The notes under the pieces: model-generated | Database searches by the model: none | What the model was told of the DNA's origin: nothing | The model's input: only the letters and a program-made list of their open reading frames with translations | Program-made: the position numbers and the translations under genes | Shown: positions 6,993-11,377 of the stretch, piece after piece | How the letters are laid out: each line of letters begins with the position of its first letter | How positions within the stretch are numbered: the stretch's first letter is position 1 | Assembly (NCBI GenBank): GCA_013298205.1 | Contig: JAAFJZ010000043.1 | Coordinates: forward strand, 1-11,377 | DNA: 11,377 nucleotides | DNA from: Cytophagales bacterium | GTDB taxonomy: Bacteria > Bacteroidota > Bacteroidia > Cytophagales > UBA9547 | Direction: 5' to 3'

Positions 6993-7053
6993 CGGATTTA
7001 TTTTAAATCTAGTAATTTCTATATCAAAACTATTAAAAAAAATCTCTTTATAA

Positions 7054-7110
7054 TTGGGTATCACCGATACTTCATTAAGTAGAATTAGAAAAGAAATTTC
7101 ATCAGAATAA
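7054..7110 (+). pseudogene. Orphan 3' remnant of a Crp/Fnr gene
   Basis: Eighteen in-frame codons and a TAA encode exactly the same C-terminus as the upstream regulator (LGITDTSLSRIRKEISSE) but without any upstream gene; the codon before them is TAA. The silent differences in its first six codons show that it evolved as coding sequence under selection before becoming an orphan. The spacing to the palindrome at 7116 suggests this is the original gene end in its original place, or the copy of it that an element brought along. Confidence 0.85.
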
Positions 7111-7114
7111 ATTT
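7054..7114 (+). repeat. Direct repeat, copy 2
   Basis: Second copy of the 61-bp repeat whose first copy is at 6356-6416. Positions 7072-7114 are identical to 6374-6416. The 7054-7071 part differs at six positions, all synonymous. After 7114 the sequences diverge at once (T here, A at 6417). Confidence 0.95.
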
Positions 7115-7115
7115 T

Positions 7116-7131
7116 CTTGTCATATGACAAG
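7116..7131. promoter_or_regulatory. Perfect palindromic operator, probable Crp/Fnr site
   Basis: CTTGTCATATGACAAG is a perfect 16-bp inverted repeat. Its centre (7123.5) lies about 43 bp before the transcription start expected from the -7 element at 7153-7160. This matches the position from which Crp/Fnr proteins contact RNA polymerase as class II activators. The half-site TTGTCAT is comparable to the TTGAT and TGTGA half-sites of FNR and CRP. The regulator gene lies just upstream. Binding is inferred, not shown. Confidence 0.6.
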
Positions 7132-7152
7132 TTTTGTTGTTTTTGATTCCTA

Positions 7153-7160
7153 CACCTTTG
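7153..7160 (+). promoter_or_regulatory. Candidate -7 element of the YciI-DUF1569-SRPBCC-DUF4287 operon
   Basis: CACCTTTG differs from TAnnTTTG by one base. The best upstream TTTG (7133-7136) is only 16 bp away, shorter than the usual 19-21. A poor core promoter with a well-placed activator palindrome is what an activator-dependent promoter would look like. Confidence 0.4.
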
Positions 7161-7189
7161 CATCATCAAAAACAATTAAAAAAAAGAAA

Positions 7190-7534
7190 ATGACACAGAC
7201 TAAAGAATTTATGTTGCTTTTCAGATTTGAACCAAGCAACGAACAACCTACACCAGAACAACTGCAAGAAATGGCTAAGCAATGGGGAGAATTTATAGGT
7301 AAAATAGCAATGCAAGGTAAATTGGTTAGTACATACCAATTGGGTTTTGAAGGCAAATGTATTTCTGCTGACAATTCTATTCAAGACGGATTTCATATTG
7401 CAAATAAACAAATGGTGGCTGGTAATATGGTATTAAAAGCTGAGTCGCTAGAAGTAGCTACTGAGTTAGCAAAAAAATGTCCTATCCTGTTAATGGGTGG
7501 AAATGTAGAAGTAAGATCAATTAATCCAATGTAA
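7190..7534 (+). CDS. YciI/DGPF-domain (YCII-related) family protein
   Basis: A 114-residue protein starting MTQTKEFMLLFR. I chose the ATG at 7190, after an A/G-rich leader, rather than an in-frame ATG at 7124. The latter lies inside the palindromic operator and before the likely transcription start, and would add 22 residues unlike the family. Recognisable family features are the opening strand (EFMLLFR), TPEQLQEMAKQWGEFIGKIA followed by a GKLV turn, QMVAGNMVLKAESLEVATEL (75-94) and the end KKCPILLMGGNVEVRSI. YCII-type proteins have a dimeric ferredoxin-like fold and are often found beside ECF sigma factors or small stress operons; their reaction is generally unknown. It is the first gene of a four-gene operon, with 13 bp to the next gene. 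Confidence 0.85.
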   Translation: MTQTKEFMLLFRFEPSNEQPTPEQLQEMAKQWGEFIGKIAMQGKLVSTYQLGFEGKCISADNSIQDGFHIANKQMVAGNMVLKAESLEVATELAKKCPILLMGGNVEVRSINPM

Positions 7535-7547
7535 ATCAAATAACAAA

Positions 7548-8006
7548 ATGAAAATTCAAAATATTTACTCGACACCTGTTGCGGAACAATTTATTGGTAG
7601 AATTAATAAATTATCACCAAACACCCAAAATCAATGGGGAAAAATGAATGTAAGCCAAATGATGGCGCATTGTAATGTTAGTTATGATATGGCTTTTGAT
7701 GAAAATTACAAAAAATCGAGCTCATTTCTTCGATTTATTCTCAAAAACTTAGCAAAAAAAGGTTTGGTAAATGAAAGCCCATTGTCGAAAAACAGTTCTA
7801 CGGCTTCCGAAATGATTATAAAAACAGCAAAAGATTTTGATATAGAAAAAAGCAAATTAGTATCCAACATTCAAAACTTGGTTACAAAAGGAGAAAATTA
7901 TTTCCACTTAAAAGACCATCCAGGGTTCGGAGTAATGACAAAAGAAGAATGGAATAATTTTTATTACAAACACTTAGATCATCATCTTACACAATTCGGA
8001 GTTTAA
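7548..8006 (+). CDS. DUF1569 family protein (DinB-like four-helix fold)
   Basis: A 152-residue protein that matches the DUF1569 pattern: QWGKMNVSQMMAHC (29-42) near the N-terminus, HPGFGVMTKEEW (124-135) and the C-terminal YKHLDHHLTQFG (140-151). H41, H142 and H145/H146 lie where the DinB/YfiT-like fold places metal-binding histidines, so a metal site is likely. The function of the family is unknown; DinB-fold relatives include thiol transferases and damage-inducible proteins. The start ATG is 13 bp after the previous stop, and the next gene follows 19 bp later, so translation from one mRNA is expected. No signal peptide or membrane helix is seen. Confidence 0.85.
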   Translation: MKIQNIYSTPVAEQFIGRINKLSPNTQNQWGKMNVSQMMAHCNVSYDMAFDENYKKSSSFLRFILKNLAKKGLVNESPLSKNSSTASEMIIKTAKDFDIEKSKLVSNIQNLVTKGENYFHLKDHPGFGVMTKEEWNNFYYKHLDHHLTQFGV

Positions 8007-8025
8007 CTTTTAAAAAAATAAAATC

Positions 8026-8565
8026 ATGAAAAAGATATTAGTAACATTAGGTATTGGTTTATCAGCCTTTATTGGCTTTGGTTTATACAAAGCGAGCGGA
8101 TTAAAATCAATTAAAATCATCACATCTGTAACAATTAAAGGTTCAAAACAAGAGGTATTTGATATGGTAAAATATCTTAATAATTTTCCGAAATGGTCGC
8201 CTTTTCTAGTTCAAGACCCTACCCAAAAATATGAGGTAAAAGGAACAGACGGTACAGTTGGAGCTCAATATCATTGGGATGGAAATAAAGGTAAAGATTT
8301 GGGTTATCAAGAAATTACAAAAATTGATGAGTTAAATTTTATTGGGAAAAAATGCGAAATCCAAAAACCATTTGTCGCTCAACCAACTTTTGAATACACT
8401 TTTACGGAATCTAGTAACGGAATCACTGTACAAGAAGAGTTTAATCTGGAATCCGGATTAGTAGATGCTTTCTTCCTATGGGCTTTTGGTGCAAAATCAG
8501 AAATGGTAAAAACCAATCAGCAAGGCTTAGATTTATTAAAAAATGCAGTTGAAAGTAAAAAATAA
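8026..8565 (+). CDS. SRPBCC (polyketide cyclase/dehydrase-like) family protein with N-terminal membrane anchor
   Basis: A 179-residue protein. Residues 1-24 (MKKILVTLGIGLSAFIGFGL...) form a positively charged start and one hydrophobic segment, either an uncleaved anchor or a signal peptide. The rest fits the START/Bet v 1-like SRPBCC fold: IITSVTIKGSKQEVFDMV (35-52) is the first strand and helix, followed by LNNFPKWSPF (51-60), a typical W-S-P-F motif. Then come the strand repeats KYEVKG, GAQYHWDGN and FEYTFTES, and a closing long helix near 155-178. Such proteins bind hydrophobic ligands in a cavity; the ligand is unknown. The protein would face the periplasm or sit on the inner membrane. 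It is third in the operon, with 6 bp to the next gene. Confidence 0.82.
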   Translation: MKKILVTLGIGLSAFIGFGLYKASGLKSIKIITSVTIKGSKQEVFDMVKYLNNFPKWSPFLVQDPTQKYEVKGTDGTVGAQYHWDGNKGKDLGYQEITKIDELNFIGKKCEIQKPFVAQPTFEYTFTESSNGITVQEEFNLESGLVDAFFLWAFGAKSEMVKTNQQGLDLLKNAVESKK

Positions 8566-8571
8566 AATATT

Positions 8572-9123
8572 ATGGATAAGGCTACATTAACAATGCTCGA
8601 AACCCTGAAAGAAAAAACAGGTTATTCATTAGATGAATGGAAAAAAATAATCACAGAACAAGGAATCACTAAAAGTAGTGAAATTGTAAAATTTTTAAAA
8701 GAAACCCACAATTTAGGTCACGGTTACGCTGCTACAATTGCAATGAAAGTATTAGGTACAGACGCTTCTTCAGCAGGTGATGGGGAGGAACTGATTGTGA
8801 ATCAATATGCAGGTAAAGAACATTTAAAATTAATTTACAACAAATTAATTTTAGAAATTCAACAATTTGGGGGCGAATTTGAAATAGCACCCAAGAAGGC
8901 ATACGTTGCTTTAAGGCGTAAAAAACAATTTATTACTCTGAATCCTGCATCTAAAACTCGATTTGAAATTGGGTTTAATTTAAAAGGAGTGGAATCAACA
9001 AGTAAATTAATAGCTGAAAAACCAGATGCAATTTGTTCTCATAAAGTTAGCATTTCTGAAATTAATGAAATAGATCAAGAAGTACTGGGTTGGATAAAAA
9101 TGGCTTTTGAAAAAGCAGCATAA
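8572..9123 (+). CDS. DUF4287 + DUF5655 two-domain protein
   Basis: A 183-residue protein with two recognisable domains of unknown function. The N-terminal one (about 5-62) has the DUF4287 pattern TGYSLDEWKKIITEQGI followed by a short helix and LKETHNLGHGYAATIAMK. The C-terminal one (about 75-180) fits DUF5655: KEHLKLIYNKLILEIQQFG, then APKKAYVALRRKKQFITLNP, the strand RFEIGFNLKG, and a closing helix DQEVLGWIKMAFEKA. The lysine- and arginine-rich strand (KKAYVALRRKKQF) suggests nucleic acid or phosphate binding in DUF5655, but this is inference. Its start overlaps nothing and lies 6 bp after the SRPBCC gene, making it the last gene of the operon. A long hairpin follows 10 bp later. Confidence 0.85.
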   Translation: MDKATLTMLETLKEKTGYSLDEWKKIITEQGITKSSEIVKFLKETHNLGHGYAATIAMKVLGTDASSAGDGEELIVNQYAGKEHLKLIYNKLILEIQQFGGEFEIAPKKAYVALRRKKQFITLNPASKTRFEIGFNLKGVESTSKLIAEKPDAICSHKVSISEINEIDQEVLGWIKMAFEKAA

Positions 9124-9133
9124 AATTGTTTAA

Positions 9134-9198
9134 AAAACTAGTTCTTTATTTTAATGAGTTTTAATTTAGAAACCCAATAAAATAAAAGAGCTAGTTTT
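9134..9198 (+). terminator. Long hairpin, probable terminator of the four-gene operon
   Basis: AAAACTAGTTCTTTATTTTA (9134-9153) pairs with the segment ending CTAGTTTT (9178-9198) over about 20 bases, with one G-T wobble and one bulged base. It starts 10 bp after the last operon gene. The 3' arm ends in TTTT, with no longer T run, so termination efficiency is uncertain. Confidence 0.55.
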
Positions 9199-9214
9199 AA
9201 TCTACTATAATCAG

Positions 9215-9236
9215 TAACAAAAAGTTATTTTTGTTA
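9215..9236. terminator. Second small hairpin in the same gap
   Basis: TAACAAAAA (9215-9223) and TTTTTGTTA (9228-9236) form a perfect 9-bp stem with a GTTA loop. It could be a weak second terminator for the operon, working in either direction, or a chance A/T palindrome. Confidence 0.35.
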
Positions 9237-9261
9237 AAATTTCTTGAAATGATGTATTTTT

Positions 9262-9340
9262 TTTTCGTTACTCAGTGAACGAAAAGCCCTCTTGAAGCAC
9301 AAAAGAGGCTTGCAACAATAGCCCGCCCGATTGGGTGTTC
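9262..9340. other. GC-richer structured island of unknown role
   Basis: Three consecutive hairpins are packed into 79 bp. The first is TTTTCGTT/AACGAAAA (9262-9269 with 9278-9285). The second is AAGCC-c-TCTT with AAGAGGCTT (9284-9293 with 9303-9311, one bulged C). The third is AACA plus CCC pairing with GGG plus TGTT (9314-9339). The base composition stands out from the A/T-rich surroundings. It lies before the promoter at 9348-9378, so it is not part of the cysteine desulfurase leader. It could be a small RNA, a compound terminator or a dispersed intergenic repeat; strand is not decided. Confidence 0.4.
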
Positions 9341-9347
9341 AAATATT

Positions 9348-9378
9348 TTTGCTATCTATATAAAGGTGTTTAACTTTG
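9348..9378 (+). promoter_or_regulatory. Bacteroidota-type promoter of the cysteine desulfurase gene
   Basis: TTTG at 9348-9351 and TAACTTTG at 9371-9378 are both exact matches to the -33/-7 consensus (TTTG and TAnnTTTG), and the 19-bp spacing is ideal. Transcription would start near 9383, giving a leader of about 30 nt before the ATG at 9413. Confidence 0.75.
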
Positions 9379-9412
9379 GGCATTAAGCCAAATATAAAAA
9401 CGACATTAATTT

Positions 9413-10540
9413 ATGAATGCTTTTTTTGATAATGCATCTACGACTCCGATGCTTCCAGAAGTACTTGAAGCTATGCAACCTTATTGGTTTACGAGTTTTG
9501 GCAATCCTTCTTCTTTGCATAAGCAAGGCAGAGAGGCAAAAGCAGCAATAGAGAATAGCAGAAAAAAAATAGCTCAAATTCTAAACACCTCATCATCAGA
9601 AATATATTTTACTTCTGGCGGTACAGAAGCTGATAATTCTGCCATTTCAAATGCTTGCCAAACTTTTAGACATTGTATAAGTTCAAAACTTGAACATCAT
9701 GCGGTTTTGCATTTTCTCGAATATTATGAGCGAAAAGGCTGGCTTAAAACACATTTTGTGCAACATAATGAAAAAGGAATTTTAGACTATGCGAGTTTGG
9801 AAATTTTACTTAAATCATTTCCCAATGCCTTTGTTTCGTTGATGCATGCCAATAATGAAATAGGAAATTATAATGATATTGATTTGATTTCTAATCTTTG
9901 CTCGCAATTTGAAGCTCATTTTCATACAGATGCTGTGCAAACCATGGGTTATTTACAATATGATTTAGAAAAAACTAAGATTCATTATTTGGCGGCTTCT
10001 TCTCATAAGTTTCATGGCCCAAAAGGAGTGGGTTTTTTGTATAGAAATGCAGAAATCGATGCGATACCTCTCATAATAGGTGGAGCGCAGGAAAGAAATT
10101 TACGAGGTGGCACAGAAAATGTGGCTGGAATTGTAGGAATGGCAAAAGCTTTAGAATTGGCAGATAAGCATAGATTAATGAATGTTATCCATTTAAAAAC
10201 ACTAAAATCTTACTTCATTAATCGATTGAAAGAAAAATTTCCATTAGTACTTTTTAATGGTAATTGTTTGGATATGGAATATGCTTTGCCAACTGTAATT
10301 AACCTTAGTCTTCCTGCTCACCCAATAAATGAAATGCTTTTATTTAGTTTGGATATTCACAACATTTCGGCTTCAGCTGGTAGTGCTTGTAATAGTGGCG
10401 CTTCGGTTTCCTCGCATGTGCTTGAGGCTTTGACTTTCGATGCAGAAAGAGCGCATATTCGTTTTTCGTTTTCCAAGTTTAACACCATTCAAGAAATAGA
10501 TTACACAATCGAAACTTTAGGAAAAATTTTAAAAAAGTAA
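9413..10540 (+). CDS. Cysteine desulfurase (NifS/IscS type)
   Basis: A PLP-dependent enzyme that removes sulfur from L-cysteine, giving alanine and an enzyme persulfide for Fe-S cluster assembly, tRNA thiolation or cofactor synthesis. At 375 residues it has the expected class V aminotransferase features: FDNASTTP (5-12), GNPSSLHKQGR (30-40), TSGGTEADN (67-75), the PLP-stacking His in LEHHAV (H95), HANNEIGN (145-152), HTDAVQ (171-176), the Schiff-base lysine K199 in SSHKFHGPKGVGF, RGGTEN (231-236) and the catalytic cysteine C326 in GSACNSG. R349 (HIRFSFS) would bind the substrate carboxylate. The loop holding C326 is the IscS/NifS-type long loop, not the SufS type. No scaffold gene (iscU, sufU or nifU) is next to it, so its partner is encoded elsewhere. 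The start is supported by the promoter at 9348-9378. Confidence 0.95.
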   Translation: MNAFFDNASTTPMLPEVLEAMQPYWFTSFGNPSSLHKQGREAKAAIENSRKKIAQILNTSSSEIYFTSGGTEADNSAISNACQTFRHCISSKLEHHAVLHFLEYYERKGWLKTHFVQHNEKGILDYASLEILLKSFPNAFVSLMHANNEIGNYNDIDLISNLCSQFEAHFHTDAVQTMGYLQYDLEKTKIHYLAASSHKFHGPKGVGFLYRNAEIDAIPLIIGGAQERNLRGGTENVAGIVGMAKALELADKHRLMNVIHLKTLKSYFINRLKEKFPLVLFNGNCLDMEYALPTVINLSLPAHPINEMLLFSLDIHNISASAGSACNSGASVSSHVLEALTFDAERAHIRFSFSKFNTIQEIDYTIETLGKILKK

Positions 10541-10631
10541 AGGTTTATTAAAAATCAGAAATGAAAATGAGATTTATTTTTCTTTACCTTTAAATTCGTA
10601 AAAAAGAACTAGCCAAGTTCTAGTATATATT

Positions 10632-10639
10632 TAATTTTG
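10632..10639 (+). promoter_or_regulatory. Candidate -7 box before the Nif3-like gene
   Basis: TAATTTTG matches TAnnTTTG exactly and ends 14 bp before the ATG at 10654, so the transcript would have a very short leader. No TTTG is found at 19-21 bp upstream. The A/T-rich background makes chance matches likely. Confidence 0.3.
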
Positions 10640-10653
10640 TTCAAATCGTTATT

Positions 10654-11377
10654 ATGAAAGTTACTGTAAAAGATATAGTTCAAATTATTGAAGAATTTGC
10701 TCCTGCTTGTTATCAAGAAAATTACGATAATGTAGGCTTAACGGTAGGAAATTCAGAAAATAAAGTTAGCCGAATTTTATTGTCTTTGGATATAACAGAA
10801 GCTGTGGTTAATGAGGCGATAAAAATGGGGGCCGAAATGATTGTTTCTCATCACCCTACGCCTTTTGTGGGTTTGAAAAAGCTTACGGGGCGAAATGAAA
10901 CTGAAAAGTGTATCATAAAAGCGATAAAAAATGATATAGCACTTTTTAATGCTCATACCAATCTTGACAATGCTTGGAATGGAGTGAGCTTTAAAATGGC
11001 TGAAAAAATGGGTTTGTCAAATGTAAAAACCTTAGAACCCAAAGCAAATATTTTAAGAAAACTTTGTGTTTTTGTACCTGAAAAATATACTAACGAAGTA
11101 CTAAATGCTTTGGCAGAAGTGGGAGCTGGTAAAATAGGCAATTATGATTCATGTAGTTTTACTTTAAACGGAAAAGGAACATTTCGCCCAAATCAAGAAG
11201 CAAATCCTTTTGTGGGGTCAGCCAATAAATTGGAAGAGGTGAGTGAGGATCGATTGGAAATGATTTACCCAATTCATTTGGAAGAAAAAATAATTATTGC
11301 GCTCAAAAAAACGCATCCTTATGAGGAAATAGCCTATGATATTTACCCACTTGCCCAAAATCATCCGCAAATTGGTT
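10654..11377 (+). CDS. Nif3-like dinuclear metal centre hexameric protein (YqfO/YbgI family), 3' end outside window
   Basis: The frame is open from ATG 10654 to the end of the window (241 codons seen) and is cut off by the window, not by a stop. The N-terminus (MKVTVKDIVQIIEEFAP, then ENYDNVGLTVGN) is typical of Nif3. The metal ligands expected from YbgI-type structures are present: H66-H67 in SHHP and D105 in AHTNLDNAWNGVS (H101). The insertion from about residue 145 (LCVFVPEKYTNEVLNALAEVGAGK) to the MIYPIHLEEKI block is the PII-like middle domain found in Bacillus YqfO-type proteins. HPYEEIAYDIYPL opens the second half. The remaining His/Glu ligands would lie beyond the window. Family members bind two metal ions and form hexameric rings; some are annotated as GTP cyclohydrolase 1 type 2 homologues, but the biological reaction is unsettled. 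It lies 113 bp after the cysteine desulfurase gene, on the same strand. Confidence 0.92.
   Translation, partial: MKVTVKDIVQIIEEFAPACYQENYDNVGLTVGNSENKVSRILLSLDITEAVVNEAIKMGAEMIVSHHPTPFVGLKKLTGRNETEKCIIKAIKNDIALFNAHTNLDNAWNGVSFKMAEKMGLSNVKTLEPKANILRKLCVFVPEKYTNEVLNALAEVGAGKIGNYDSCSFTLNGKGTFRPNQEANPFVGSANKLEEVSEDRLEMIYPIHLEEKIIIALKKTHPYEEIAYDIYPLAQNHPQIG

Larger units (their letters stand above)
6417..7053. mobile_element. Putative small inserted cassette between direct repeats
   Basis: The segment between the two copies of the regulator 3' end holds one toxin-like ORF (6433-6930) and a convergent candidate small RNA (about 6907-6980), and nothing else. It encodes no integrase or transposase. 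I see no terminal inverted repeats, and the flanking duplication is far too long and too diverged to be a transposase-made target-site duplication. The arrangement resembles an element integrated at the 3' end of a gene that supplies a replacement 3' end, or a toxin cassette that displaced an older gene end. Any recombinase would have to act in trans. Calling it mobile is an inference from the repeats; the duplication itself is seen directly. Confidence 0.6.

Noticed and set aside
6417..7053. A classical insertion sequence
   Set aside because: There is no transposase, no terminal inverted repeats, and the flanking duplication is 61 bp with silent differences, unlike a short perfect target-site duplication.
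6963..7175. 70-codon minus-strand frame across the orphan repeat
   Set aside because: It crosses the orphan gene end, the operator and the promoter, has no family resemblance, and is best explained as a chance open frame.
7124..7189. An N-terminal extension of the YciI-like protein starting at ATG 7124
   Set aside because: That ATG is inside the palindromic operator and upstream of the likely transcription start; the 22 extra residues do not resemble the family. The ATG at 7190 fits.

Overview
The window looks like chromosomal DNA of a low-GC member of the Bacteroidota, most likely a flavobacterium or cytophaga relative. The evidence is strong A+T bias (near-pure A/T spacers), almost no Shine-Dalgarno sequences, promoters of the TTTG-N19-21-TAnnTTTG type (clearest before the cysteine desulfurase gene), and the protein families present. 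No integrase, transposase, CRISPR array, rRNA or tRNA gene is visible.

Layout. 1-159 is the C-terminus of a class II fructose-bisphosphate aldolase, convergent with a ComF-type phosphoribosyltransferase (201-878, minus) whose zinc-finger cysteines are mostly lost. Divergent from comF is ffh (987-2306), the SRP GTPase. Next come a DEAD-box RNA helicase (2475-3716) and a CCA-adding/poly(A)-polymerase-like tRNA nucleotidyltransferase with an HD domain (3997-5439). These are housekeeping genes, apparently separate transcription units. An A/T-only-looking gap (5440-5824) precedes a Crp/Fnr-family regulator (5825-6412).

The unusual part is 6356-7114. The last 18 codons of the regulator gene, its stop codon and 4 more bases occur twice as a direct repeat 698 bp apart. 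The first six codons of the two copies differ only by synonymous changes, and the remaining 43 bp are identical. Between the copies lies a small module: a nuclease/toxin-like ORF (6433-6930, TTG start, D-x8-ExK core) and, convergent with it, a candidate small RNA on the minus strand (about 6980 to 6907) with a TATATTTG -7 box and a strong intrinsic terminator that overlaps the ORF's stop codon. The simplest reading is that a very small mobile or displaced cassette entered at the 3' end of the regulator gene and restored its reading frame, leaving an orphan copy of the old 3' end.

Just past the orphan copy lies a perfect 16-bp palindrome (7116-7131), placed at about -43 from the predicted start of a four-gene operon: YciI/DGPF-like protein, DUF1569 (DinB-like), SRPBCC/polyketide-cyclase-like, and DUF4287+DUF5655. 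It looks like the operator through which the adjacent Crp/Fnr protein would activate this operon, so the insertion separates regulator from target while leaving both intact. After several hairpins and a GC-richer structured island (9262-9340) come a NifS/IscS-type cysteine desulfurase (9413-10540) and the start of a Nif3/YqfO-like dinuclear metal protein (10654 to the window end).
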